A DNA stretch of 36,851 bases from Prevotella sp. Lineage in GTDB: Bacteria; Bacteroidota; Bacteroidia; Bacteroidales; Bacteroidaceae. The notes below the pieces were generated by a model. The model was not told where the DNA came from. It saw only the letters and a program-made list of their open reading frames with translations, and did not search any database. Positions 18,150 through 26,658 of this stretch are shown one piece after another; position 1 is the stretch's first letter; every line of letters begins with the position of its first letter. The translations under genes were made by a program, and so were the position numbers. Location of the stretch: the NCBI GenBank assembly GCA_029054825.1, contig JAIDEM010000126.1, positions 1 through 36,851 of the forward strand. Reading direction: 5' to 3'.

Positions 18150-19772
18150 TTACTCCATTTCCCAAAAGTCTTCAAGCCCTCCTGTCTCCTCGGGTTCATC
18201 AGCTTCCGCAAGTGTCATTTCCCTTGCTCTCCGAAAATCAGCAGCGATATTGTCCCTATCCTCGTATTTCATCAGCTTGTTCATGACGAGTTTCATCTCC
18301 TTTTCTGTCAGTTCCCTGTCAAAGAGGATTAGGGAGTTGAAAGCCATGGTTGGAAATCTGCTTGTCAGTGTCTCATCACTTCCAATGACAATGCCTCTAT
18401 TAGCAGGCATTTCAAATACCTCCTCTGCATTAACAGATACCACCTGCCTTTTATTCAGGAGGTCTAAATACCTAAGTTTATCATTATACAGCCCATTAAT
18501 ATAGGTATCGTAAGCATTATATGGTTTATATGCTATATTTTTTAAGTAGGCATTTGTAAACATTAAAGCATATTTAGCACCCAGTTGCTGTTGTCTCTGT
18601 GTATAATATGTAATATAATCAGAGTGCTTTATTGGGAATGTTGGCATAAAGTCCATCATCATGCCCTTAGCCCCTTGCCTTATTGAAGGTATAACTCCAT
18701 ACATCTTTGTAGTGGGAGCAGGGTAGTTAGGGAGAATCTCAATTTCACAGTTTTCGTCCTCTACGAAGTTATGTGTTACAAATTCAACTTTTGCTGTCGG
18801 AACAAAAGTTTCATCTGTCGGCTCTATTGTATAATCCATTCGTGGAGTATTATATGTTCCATCTTTTCTAATTGTAAGATGGTATACGTAGACAGAGTTA
18901 ACATTATCAAGAACATTTATCATGAGATGCTTATCTGTCTCGACGTTTGATTGAAAACCTGTAACTTTAACTATAAGAGATGGAACCAAAATATGCAAAC
19001 GCTGTCCCGCCTCTCCTTTGAAATGTCTTGTTACCCTACCGTAAGCTGTATATTTGAATTTATTTAGGCCAACAGCTGTGGCAGTGCCCAGCAACACAAC
19101 ATTGTTCCTGTTAATAACATACTCAGGAGTAACCCCGTTGAAGACAAGAGAATCAGGAAAATTCGGGAGAATCTCTATTGTATATTGCAGTGTGGTTCTC
19201 TCTGCTGGTGCGAAGTAAATCCAGCTAAAATAATCACTATAAATCTCAAATACCCCATTCTCATCAGCTGAAACAGTAGCAGTAGCTGCTACAAGACTTC
19301 TAACCTCAAATACTCCTGGAACATCCACTTTAGCCTTAAAATAAACAGGTTCGTCTTTATACTCCAGACGAAAATCTGGAGTATAGGCAGAAGAGACATT
19401 AACAGTAGCTTTATGGGCAGTTCTGTTGATAATTGCTCCTGAATCAGTAACAGTCCACTTTGTCAAGTCAGTACCATAGCCTCCCATTCCACTGAGACCG
19501 TCAAAAGTGAAATTATGAAGCTCCAAAGGATGGTTATTCCCACTCAAATCCTCCAGCACAGGATTCTCGGCAAGACTGTCATTCGTACAGCCCTGCCTCT
19601 TCACGTCATACCAGCCGATAATGTGGGATTTAAGGTCTCTCAGCACATCATCCCCAGCCTGCCGACCAGCCTCCCTGTTGCCGATTATCGGCATACATAC
19701 TCTTCCCATCCCTATCCTCGGCATACATATACGCATGCCTGTCCCTATCGCCTTCCCCATCCTGTACGTCAT
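18150..19772 (-). CDS. phage late protein of unknown function (540 aa)
   Basis: Long ORF whose start overlaps the upstream stop (19769-19772); last gene of the minus-strand block. Confidence 0.7.
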   Translation of the reverse strand: MTYRMGKAIGTGMRICMPRIGMGRVCMPIIGNREAGRQAGDDVLRDLKSHIIGWYDVKRQGCTNDSLAENPVLEDLSGNNHPLELHNFTFDGLSGMGGYGTDLTKWTVTDSGAIINRTAHKATVNVSSAYTPDFRLEYKDEPVYFKAKVDVPGVFEVRSLVAATATVSADENGVFEIYSDYFSWIYFAPAERTTLQYTIEILPNFPDSLVFNGVTPEYVINRNNVVLLGTATAVGLNKFKYTAYGRVTRHFKGEAGQRLHILVPSLIVKVTGFQSNVETDKHLMINVLDNVNSVYVYHLTIRKDGTYNTPRMDYTIEPTDETFVPTAKVEFVTHNFVEDENCEIEILPNYPAPTTKMYGVIPSIRQGAKGMMMDFMPTFPIKHSDYITYYTQRQQQLGAKYALMFTNAYLKNIAYKPYNAYDTYINGLYNDKLRYLDLLNKRQVVSVNAEEVFEMPANRGIVIGSDETLTSRFPTMAFNSLILFDRELTEKEMKLVMNKLMKYEDRDNIAADFRRAREMTLAEADEPEETGGLEDFWEME

Positions 19773-20065
19773 TCCGTTGTTACCTTGCCCTCTACAGGCT
19801 CATTCAAACTCTCTACCGTCACCTCGACACCCTCAGGCACGTCAACCTCGAACAGATAATACTGCTCCTGCGACGGTCTCCCCAATGTAGCGAGGATAAC
19901 CCTTTCCATCTCAGGCAGGTTGCCGTAAACGATGACATCAACGCTCGTGCCGCTGTATACGTTCAAGTCCACCTTAATCTGCACGGCAGACGGACTGCCT
20001 GTTGAGACAAAAGAACTTTCCCATCTGTTCCTGCCGTTCTTTGTAAAAGTCAATTCCTGTACCAT
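19769..20065 (-). CDS. small phage protein, unknown
   Basis: MVQELTFTKNGRNRWESSFVSTG...; overlaps the next start; ORF opens at 20089. Confidence 0.65.
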   Translation of the reverse strand: MVQELTFTKNGRNRWESSFVSTGSPSAVQIKVDLNVYSGTSVDVIVYGNLPEMERVILATLGRPSQEQYYLFEVDVPEGVEVTVESLNEPVEGKVTTE

Positions 20066-20066
20066 A

Positions 20067-20336
20067 TTAATGTTCTTTTTTTTCAGCAACTTGCTCCTTT
20101 TCCTCTATTTCGGCGGGAACTTTCCCGTCATACGCTGGATACGAAGGACTGCGGAATGTCTTTGAAACCATCTCTCTCATGGCACTGAGAGTGTCATACA
20201 TTTCAGGAAGCTCCGCATCACCAAGGATATACTTCGCAATTTCCTCACTTACGGCGATAACATTCTTGTCTGTTACACCCTTTACATTGACTGCCAGTTT
20301 TACAGCCTCAATTCTCGCTTCAATTTTCGAGTTCAT
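20067..20336 (-). CDS. small phage protein, unknown
   Basis: 89 aa ORF tightly packed in the operon. Confidence 0.6.
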   Translation of the reverse strand: MNSKIEARIEAVKLAVNVKGVTDKNVIAVSEEIAKYILGDAELPEMYDTLSAMREMVSKTFRSPSYPAYDGKVPAEIEEKEQVAEKKEH

Positions 20337-20355
20337 AGTTCTATTTATTTTTTTG

Positions 20356-20769
20356 TTAATGATGTCTTCTGCAATGGTCGCACAGCAAGTCCTTTGCTAT
20401 CTCCCACGTAGCCTCCACGATATCGTCACCGATGTATTGCAGTTCCTCACCATGGGGATTTATCCCGAACGTCTGCGCTATATGGTCTTGCAAGTGCCCT
20501 GTCTCATGCTTGTAGGACTGCTGGAACTCCTTTGCGCTTGATGTCCTTGCAATAACCATTACCGTCTCCTGTGTGTCCCTGTTGGAATACGTCAGTCCTG
20601 TATCAAGATTGCCGGATGTAAGATTGGTGTATGCACGCTCCAAATCCTCACCACCACATCCTATATGCACAAGCGCATCAAGAACCTCTTCCGCATTGGG
20701 TTCGGTGACGACATAATAGGCGTAGATACGCCAACCATATCGTGGAAGTTCAAACCGTTGTCGTATCAT
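20356..20769 (-). CDS. small protein with zincin-like HETGH motif
   Basis: QQSYKHETGHLQDHIAQTFGINP...EELQYIGDDIVEATWEIA. Confidence 0.6.
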   Translation of the reverse strand: MIRQRFELPRYGWRIYAYYVVTEPNAEEVLDALVHIGCGGEDLERAYTNLTSGNLDTGLTYSNRDTQETVMVIARTSSAKEFQQSYKHETGHLQDHIAQTFGINPHGEELQYIGDDIVEATWEIAKDLLCDHCRRHH

Positions 20770-21188
20770 AGAATCTCTTCCCAGTCGATTACAAAGCCAA
20801 GCGCATCAGCGTCAGCCAGCCATTTGCGGAAGAGGTTGCCGCCCGGATTGTCAGGGTCATCGATAATGTCCTTGACCATCTTTGCCATGTGCGCCTCATC
20901 CTCAATAGAGGATTTCCAGAAATCAGCCTTCACCATGTTGGCCGCATAGACGAAGTTATGCCCTTCATTATTTTCTATCTTTATCCCATGTTTCCTGAGC
21001 ATCTCTTCGACATTCTCCTTTGAAAGAGGCTCAATGGCCTCCTTCTTGCCAGTGGCAGGGTTCGTCCTTTTCATTCGGTTTACAGCGAACTCGCAAGCCT
21101 TGCGGTTGAAATTATAGCCGTATGAGCGGAGATATGACCGCATTTCCCTCGGCATGTCTATTGTGAATATATCTAACGGCGTTGTCAT
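20766..21188 (-). CDS. phage protein, unknown
   Basis: MTTPLDIFTIDMPREMRSYLRSYGYNFNRKACEFAVNRM...; ORF opens at 21245, better start at 21188. Confidence 0.65.
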   Translation of the reverse strand: MTTPLDIFTIDMPREMRSYLRSYGYNFNRKACEFAVNRMKRTNPATGKKEAIEPLSKENVEEMLRKHGIKIENNEGHNFVYAANMVKADFWKSSIEDEAHMAKMVKDIIDDPDNPGGNLFRKWLADADALGFVIDWEEIL

Positions 21189-21252
21189 ATCGTTTTCTTT
21201 TTTTGAGATTATGGAGTGCAGCCTGGAAGCCGCACTCCAACGCATGATTCAG

Positions 21253-21594
21253 TTATCTGCGCATGTAACGGCCTGTCGTGGCCGAACGTCCGCGTCTTTC
21301 TCCCATGTAGGGCGGCATCTCGTCCCAGCGGTCACGGGGATAACGCTCTTCCATACGGTCGTAATCATCATGACGCATGTCATCTTCGCGCATGCCATAA
21401 CGGCCACCGCGTCCATAGCCGCGCTCTCCCATACGGTCACGTTCATCCTCCTCGTCCCGGAAGCCCATTCGTCCGCCGTCACTGCGCCGCATCTCCTCTA
21501 TGCACTCCATGGCCTTGCCGCCATAGTGCAGCATCTTGCCTACAGTATCGGCAAGATGAGAAACCTTGTCCTCTGAAATTTCAATTACATACAT
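21253..21594 (-). CDS. Arg/Gly/Asp-rich low-complexity phage protein
   Basis: MYVIEISEDKVSHLADTVGKML... followed by an RGYGRGGRYGMRED-type tail. Confidence 0.65.
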   Translation of the reverse strand: MYVIEISEDKVSHLADTVGKMLHYGGKAMECIEEMRRSDGGRMGFRDEEDERDRMGERGYGRGGRYGMREDDMRHDDYDRMEERYPRDRWDEMPPYMGERRGRSATTGRYMRR

Positions 21595-21597
21595 AGC

Positions 21598-22134
21598 TTA
21601 TTTGTTTTTTACAGGTTTTGTCCCATCACCATCGAGCTTTTCCATCAGACGTGCCATCATGTTTTCAAGATTGGAATTTGTTTGAGCCAACTGTGCAACC
21701 TGATTCTTTAGATTAGCAATCTCTTGCTCCTGTCTCTGCTTCTCAGCAAATTCAGGATTAAGCTGCATCAGAATCTCGTCATACTTGACTATCTTCTGAC
21801 GCTCCTCGTCAACACGGTTGATAATGCTGACCGATTCATTCTTGAGGTTCGATATTTCAGCGTTCATTGCATCGCGGCTGATAGTAACGAACACATTGCC
21901 CGTTTTAAAGTCCGCACTCTCCTTATCAGCAGGAAGCTGCTGGAACTGACGCTGTGAACCGCCGACATTGGCGTATACGTCCACGACCTGCTCCTGCATT
22001 GTTCCATAAGGAACGCCCATAGGATATTTAGACACAGGCTGTGTCACTTGTGTAATACTGCCTATCTCTATGCGTGGCACACTCTCCTTATACAGGATAT
22101 ATATTGTCTGGTTTACTCTTGATGATGAGAACAT
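21598..22134 (-). CDS. coiled-coil phage protein, unknown
   Basis: 178 aa with heptad-like C-terminal half NLKNQVAQLAQTNSNLENMMARLMEKL. Confidence 0.65.
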   Translation of the reverse strand: MFSSSRVNQTIYILYKESVPRIEIGSITQVTQPVSKYPMGVPYGTMQEQVVDVYANVGGSQRQFQQLPADKESADFKTGNVFVTISRDAMNAEISNLKNESVSIINRVDEERQKIVKYDEILMQLNPEFAEKQRQEQEIANLKNQVAQLAQTNSNLENMMARLMEKLDGDGTKPVKNK

Positions 22135-22188
22135 ATCTGTGTTGTTGATTAATAGATGTGTGAGGGGACGTGAATCCCCTCACGTTGA

Positions 22189-22623
22189 TTATGCCGCTGG
22201 GGCCTCTGTCGCCGCAGGGGCTGTGATTTCAATAAGCAACGAATCGTTAACCGTCACGCCCTGGGCATATCCGCACCTTACACAGCTCGGCTGGATGTCA
22301 CGTCCGAGGTTTGTTACGGTCACGGATGTCGGCAGGCCGGAATAACCTTGGAAAGCGACCACGAATGTCTCCGCGAAAACTTTTGGATATGCATTGCAGC
22401 AACCGTCAGGGACCATCATGGAAATAGTCGCTGTGATGGGGATGAAGATTGTCGTGTCCACAAGCCTCGGCGTACCGTTCTTATACGTCAGAGTGGCCTG
22501 TGGCTGTACGGTGGAATCCACACAGTACGGCCTGCGTAGCTTCCTTTCCATCACAGCCAAAATGCGTAGCTGGTTAGCTGCCGGAGCGGCACTTGCTCCT
22601 GCCGGTGATAAATAAACTGCCAT
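22189..22623 (-). CDS. phage protein, unknown (possible structural)
   Basis: 144 aa ORF in the operon, Ala-rich at both ends. Confidence 0.6.
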   Translation of the reverse strand: MAVYLSPAGASAAPAANQLRILAVMERKLRRPYCVDSTVQPQATLTYKNGTPRLVDTTIFIPITATISMMVPDGCCNAYPKVFAETFVVAFQGYSGLPTSVTVTNLGRDIQPSCVRCGYAQGVTVNDSLLIEITAPAATEAPAA

Positions 22624-22669
22624 CTTATTCCGATTTTTGAAATTAGATATATAATTATAGATTTATCTA

Positions 22670-23596
22670 TCAGCAACCGCATCCGTTGTTGCATCCGCCG
22701 CAATTGTTCCCATTGAACGGATAGCCGTAGTTATTGCATCCGCATCCAAAAGGATTCGGGACAACGTATGCCGGACTTGGACATGGGCGAAGCTGTGCTA
22801 CAAGATTTGCAGTCTGCTGCTGCTGTGAAGCGGAAAGCTGGAACGCCTGTACCTGATCACGGAGATTTTGGTTCTCACGACGCATCTGGTCCATTCTGTC
22901 CTGACAGAACTGGTCGCCAACGTACTGTTTGAGTGCGTTAATCTCATTCTTGAGCTGGCATGTCTGGTCGGCAAAAGCATAGTTTGTGGCGGCAAATCCG
23001 CGCTCAACAGAGCTGTTGACGAAGTTTATGGCACCCTGCAGTGTGTTGGTCTGATTGGCTATTGCAAGGCGGTTCTCGCAGCAGCAGTCACACAGCTTGC
23101 TCATGATAGAGGTGTTGCCGTTCTCCATGGCGGCGATAATGTCGCGCTGACCGAGACCGAGAGTGTTGCCGAGCTGGCACATCTGAGTGGAAAGGCTCTG
23201 GATAGCTCCCTGCAAAGCATTCTGGTCGCAGTGGACAGTTGAAGCAAGCTGGGAGATGGCAGTGGCGTTACCCTGAATAGCCTGCATGATAAGCTCGCGG
23301 CCTGCGTCGCTGTTCACGAGATTGCCGAGGTCTGCAAGTCCCTGTGCTGAGCCACGGCCGCCGAAACCGCCGCCGAAACCGTTGCCGAAGCCACCCCAAC
23401 CGAAGATGAGGAGAATTACAATCCACCATGCACCCATGTCACCGAAAGCTCCATTACCACGGTTGTTGTTCATCATTGCGGCTACCATGTTCGGGTCAAG
23501 GCCGCGGTTCTGACAGAGTGAAGCGATAAGACTGGCCATACCTCCGCCGCCCAGTCCGCTTTGGTCACCAAAAGAAAAGATTTTTGTGTCTGACAT
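22670..23596 (-). CDS. Gly-rich phage protein with CNCG-rich C-terminus
   Basis: WWIVILLIFGWGGFGNGFGGGFGGRG and terminal FGCGCNNYGYPFNGNNCGGCNNGCGC. Confidence 0.7.
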   Translation of the reverse strand: MSDTKIFSFGDQSGLGGGGMASLIASLCQNRGLDPNMVAAMMNNNRGNGAFGDMGAWWIVILLIFGWGGFGNGFGGGFGGRGSAQGLADLGNLVNSDAGRELIMQAIQGNATAISQLASTVHCDQNALQGAIQSLSTQMCQLGNTLGLGQRDIIAAMENGNTSIMSKLCDCCCENRLAIANQTNTLQGAINFVNSSVERGFAATNYAFADQTCQLKNEINALKQYVGDQFCQDRMDQMRRENQNLRDQVQAFQLSASQQQQTANLVAQLRPCPSPAYVVPNPFGCGCNNYGYPFNGNNCGGCNNGCGC

Positions 23597-23642
23597 AAAA
23601 AATGTGTTTGTGTTGTTGTTTCGGTCAATATCAACCGTGTGG

Positions 23643-23673
23643 CAAAGATATAAACAATCCTCCTTGCCTCAAA
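23643..23673 (-). promoter_or_regulatory. consensus Bacteroidetes promoter for the 308-aa gene
   Basis: minus strand TTTG - N19 - TATCTTTG (+ strand caaagata 23643-23650, caaa 23670-23673). Confidence 0.75.
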
Positions 23674-23783
23674 AGTATTTCTTCCGCGAAAAAGGGCGTT
23701 ATTTCCCTAAAAGGGGAAGAAAGTGCACTTGCAGAATCAGGAAGAGACTGTCAAACACGCAGATAGAGCTTTTGCAAAGCAAG

Positions 23784-23987
23784 TCACTTCCTCGTATGAT
23801 TCAGCACATAGGCTATCGTCTTTGTACAAAGCCCTGTCCGCTCATGTATTTTCTCATAGATATATGATTTCGACACCACATGAGCCAGTTCACCAAGACC
23901 GTTCACTATTTCCTCATACACCTTGTGAACTTCGGCATACCTCATTACTGTACTCTCACGTCTGTTCTTGTCGCTTGATATTGCCAT
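23784..23987 (-). CDS. small putative DNA-binding (HTH-like) protein
   Basis: 67 aa; SYIYEKIHERTGLCTKTIAYVLNHTRK resembles a helix-turn-helix. Confidence 0.55.
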   Translation of the reverse strand: MAISSDKNRRESTVMRYAEVHKVYEEIVNGLGELAHVVSKSYIYEKIHERTGLCTKTIAYVLNHTRK

Positions 23988-23991
23988 ACAA

Positions 23992-24366
23992 TTATAATGT
24001 TTTCCTGATTATCAAATAAACGACCGTGGCGGCACCCATCCACATAAGCATCTCCTGCCACCAGTAGAGCGTGTGCTTCTCCTTCTCCATACAGTACGGC
24101 ACATATATGCTGTCAGTCCTTTCCACATACACGGTATCCGTCCGCAACTTGTCCCTGTACAATGTCCGTTCCCTGTACTTCGCCAGATATACGGTATCTC
24201 CCGTATGCCGTTCGCTGACATACACGCTGTCATGGAGATACACGCTGTCACGTCTGTATCTGACCTCTACACTGTCCTGATACCTGTATTCCGGGACTGT
24301 AACATACTTTGTCCTGCACCCTGCCAGCAGCAGCGTCAGAAACATAAAAAACATAACCCTTTTCAT
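23992..24366 (-). CDS. candidate unimolecular spanin (lipoprotein with C-terminal TM)
   Basis: MKRVMFFMFLTLLLAGCRTKY lipobox and C-terminal WMGAATVVYLIIRKTL; next to lysis genes. Confidence 0.6.
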   Translation of the reverse strand: MKRVMFFMFLTLLLAGCRTKYVTVPEYRYQDSVEVRYRRDSVYLHDSVYVSERHTGDTVYLAKYRERTLYRDKLRTDTVYVERTDSIYVPYCMEKEKHTLYWWQEMLMWMGAATVVYLIIRKTL

Positions 24367-24382
24367 GTCAATAAAAAATAAT

Positions 24383-24412
24383 AGCGGCATCCCTGACATG
24401 TGGGATACCGCT
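24383..24412 (-). terminator. rho-independent terminator of the protease gene (minus strand)
   Basis: agcggcatccc / gggataccgct stem (one mismatch), T-rich on minus strand (attattttttat). Confidence 0.75.
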
Positions 24413-24423
24413 AAAAATATTCG

Positions 24424-25317
24424 TCATACTTGCTGTATGAACGCCTTACCTTGGTTATTCTCTATGATTTTTATTACATTTGTTTGAGTTATGCTTATAA
24501 CCATGGAATGATGTACACTCAATATCAAATCCTGCAAATCCTGGTCTTTCTCCATCTCTTCTATTTTAAGTCCTATGCCTTTCAGGTTGTCAACATGCAG
24601 ATGCCTGCTGTGTGACAGTGTTGCAGAATGACTGCCCAAAAATTCAACAACCTTTTTTGCACAATGGCTTGGAGACGGTTCTTTTAAGAACATGTTTTGT
24701 TCCAACCATTCCTTTACCATCGTATCTGCCCATTCAATGGCCTTCTCACATTCGCCAATCAATGTAGGATGATATTTTGCAAGAACCTCACGCCATAGAA
24801 CAATAGAGCGAGGGTCTTTTTGAATTTCATTTTGTATACGTTTGAATTCTTCTATGATACCATGTGCCGGATAAATGCCAAGCTGAGGGTCTATTGGACC
24901 GAGATTTGATTGCTTGCCCATTACAATGCTCTTGCATGAGCAGGCTATCATTGTTCCAGCAGACATTGCTATTTGTGGCACAATCGCACGTATATCATTG
25001 CCGAATATAGACTTAATGTAGTTGACGATGGACTCAGTGGAAGCAACATCGCCACCAGGTGTATGCAGGATAAGGTCAAGCCCCTTTTTGCGGTCAAGTT
25101 TGTTGACCACAGTCATAAAACCATTCTTGTCATTGTCGTTGATGGAAAAATCAACACCTTGTCTTGAGAGTTGTGATTTCTGCAAGAACCCCGAATAATA
25201 AACAATGGTATTCCTGCCAGTATATTCTGACAGCTTGTGTATATATTTCCTGCGAGTTACATCAAATATACTGCTTGATGCTCCAACCTCTTTCAGGATT
25301 TCATCCCATGTAGGCAT
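24424..25317 (-). CDS. ClpP/crotonase-fold serine protease, SDH/SppA-like
   Basis: LDLILHTPGGDVASTESIVNYI, IVPQIAMSAGTMIACSCKSIVMGKQSNLGPIDPQLG. Confidence 0.8.
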   Translation of the reverse strand: MPTWDEILKEVGASSSIFDVTRRKYIHKLSEYTGRNTIVYYSGFLQKSQLSRQGVDFSINDNDKNGFMTVVNKLDRKKGLDLILHTPGGDVASTESIVNYIKSIFGNDIRAIVPQIAMSAGTMIACSCKSIVMGKQSNLGPIDPQLGIYPAHGIIEEFKRIQNEIQKDPRSIVLWREVLAKYHPTLIGECEKAIEWADTMVKEWLEQNMFLKEPSPSHCAKKVVEFLGSHSATLSHSRHLHVDNLKGIGLKIEEMEKDQDLQDLILSVHHSMVISITQTNVIKIIENNQGKAFIQQV

Positions 25318-25330
25318 ACGAAAATCATTT

Positions 25331-25513
25331 TTAACAGCACGCTATAGGATTCGTGCTGTTTGATAATTTAATTGTTTTCACCTCGCTAACGGCATGACCT
25401 TCCCAAAATGAATCGTATGGCATAGACTGCTTTGCAAAATCTATTCCACACTGATGGAAAAATTCCTTTATCTCCGCTATTCTATTTTCGTTATCTTTGA
25501 TGATCCTTTCCAT
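25331..25513 (-). CDS. 60-aa hypothetical protein upstream of the protease
   Basis: Short ORF immediately downstream of a -7 box and directly upstream of the protease. Confidence 0.55.
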   Translation of the reverse strand: MERIIKDNENRIAEIKEFFHQCGIDFAKQSMPYDSFWEGHAVSEVKTIKLSNSTNPIACC

Positions 25514-25539
25514 ATCAGAGTATCGGTTGGTTATTTCTG

Positions 25540-25547
25540 CAAAGATA
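25540..25547 (-). promoter_or_regulatory. Bacteroidetes -7 element (TATCTTTG) for the protease cassette
   Basis: caaagata on + strand; ATTG 18 nt upstream as a weak -33. Confidence 0.6.
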
Positions 25548-25643
25548 ACAATTATGTTTTATAATCAATGACTATAATCTACATATTTATCAATAATTAA
25601 CGGTATCCCACCATGTCAAAGAACGCCTGTCAAACATCCTGCC

Positions 25644-26174
25644 TCACTTCATTATCCCAAGAGCCTTCTTCGCCCTTCCGAGATATTTCTGCCTTGCGGC
25701 AAGACCGTTGTACCCTCCGTTTATACGCTTCGTAACGGCCTTTACATCGTCGCCGTCGGCAAGCGCGTTCAGGTCATGTGTCTTCCAGTACCACATCGAT
25801 GAACGCACCGCGCCGAGAGGCTGCTCCAGCAATTCCGGCTTGGCTACAACGTCAAAGCCGCAATGCTCAGCATACGCCTTGTAGTTGGCCTTGCCCGTGA
25901 GCTGTATCAGTCCGCGCCCCTTGTACCTTACACCGTCACCTTTTGACGTGTTGCCGAGGTCTTTCCGTCCCTCATATTCCGCTCCGCTCGCAAGCTCCTT
26001 TGTATACCTCAGCTCTCCGCTCTCATGTGCTATCTGCGCAAGGTAATGCGCCATGCGCAACGCTGTCGTTATGCCGAACTCCGAGGCATAACGGTTAATG
26101 AAGACAAGAAACTTGTCAACCCTGCCGTCTGCTGTCGGCATTATCCTTAGAACCTGTCCCCTTGTCACTTCCAT
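25644..26174 (-). CDS. endolysin, GH19 chitinase-like
   Basis: LAQIAHESGELRYTKE, YKGRGLIQLTGKANYKAYAEHCG, TKRINGGYNGLAARQKYLGRA; ATG at 26174. Confidence 0.9.
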   Translation of the reverse strand: MEVTRGQVLRIMPTADGRVDKFLVFINRYASEFGITTALRMAHYLAQIAHESGELRYTKELASGAEYEGRKDLGNTSKGDGVRYKGRGLIQLTGKANYKAYAEHCGFDVVAKPELLEQPLGAVRSSMWYWKTHDLNALADGDDVKAVTKRINGGYNGLAARQKYLGRAKKALGIMK

Positions 26175-26658
26175 ATTCTGTAAATATTTTCTGGTTATTG
26201 TCTTTTGTGGACAGCCGCTGTATGGCATCAATGATAGCCTCCGCGTCTTTCTCCCTCGCGCATTTCACGATATTCGTCACAAGCTCCGGCAACAGGGCGG
26301 CATGGCTTTTCTTCCGCCTCTTGTTCTCCAGCACGCTCCAGCCCTCAATCAGTATGCTGCCCATGGCTATGACAATCTGAAAGAACGGCAGATAATAGAA
26401 CGTGAACATGCTTCCTATTATGTCAATGAAGAGAAACGGCAGGAGTACCCCAGCATAGTCCTTGATTTTCTGGAATGTCTCCCTCAGCCTGTGCGAGTGT
26501 ACCTTCTCGCCGATGGCTCTTGCCGTGTTCACTCCGCTCCACATGTCGGCAAAGCAGGCTACAGCCATGCCCAGCCATGTCACACATACCACGCCCGACC
26601 ACAGTACCATCCGCAGGGTCAGGGCATCCCACTCGCTATTTATAATTAGTTCAAACAT
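26116..26658 (-). CDS. phage holin family protein
   Basis: Several TM segments, AVACFADMWSGVNTARAIGEKVHSHRLRETFQKI; overlaps the endolysin start. Confidence 0.75.
   Translation of the reverse strand: MFELIINSEWDALTLRMVLWSGVVCVTWLGMAVACFADMWSGVNTARAIGEKVHSHRLRETFQKIKDYAGVLLPFLFIDIIGSMFTFYYLPFFQIVIAMGSILIEGWSVLENKRRKKSHAALLPELVTNIVKCAREKDAEAIIDAIQRLSTKDNNQKIFTEYGSDKGTGSKDNADSRRQG

Noticed and set aside
24190-24260. Short repeats (acacgctgtcatggagatacacgctgtcacg) as a CRISPR-like array
   Set aside because: They lie inside the spanin-like coding frame and reflect the repeated DSVYLHDSVYV peptide.
24424-25317. ClpP-fold protease as prohead/capsid maturation protease
   Set aside because: It lies in the lysis region with its own promoter and terminator, far from any capsid or portal gene in view.
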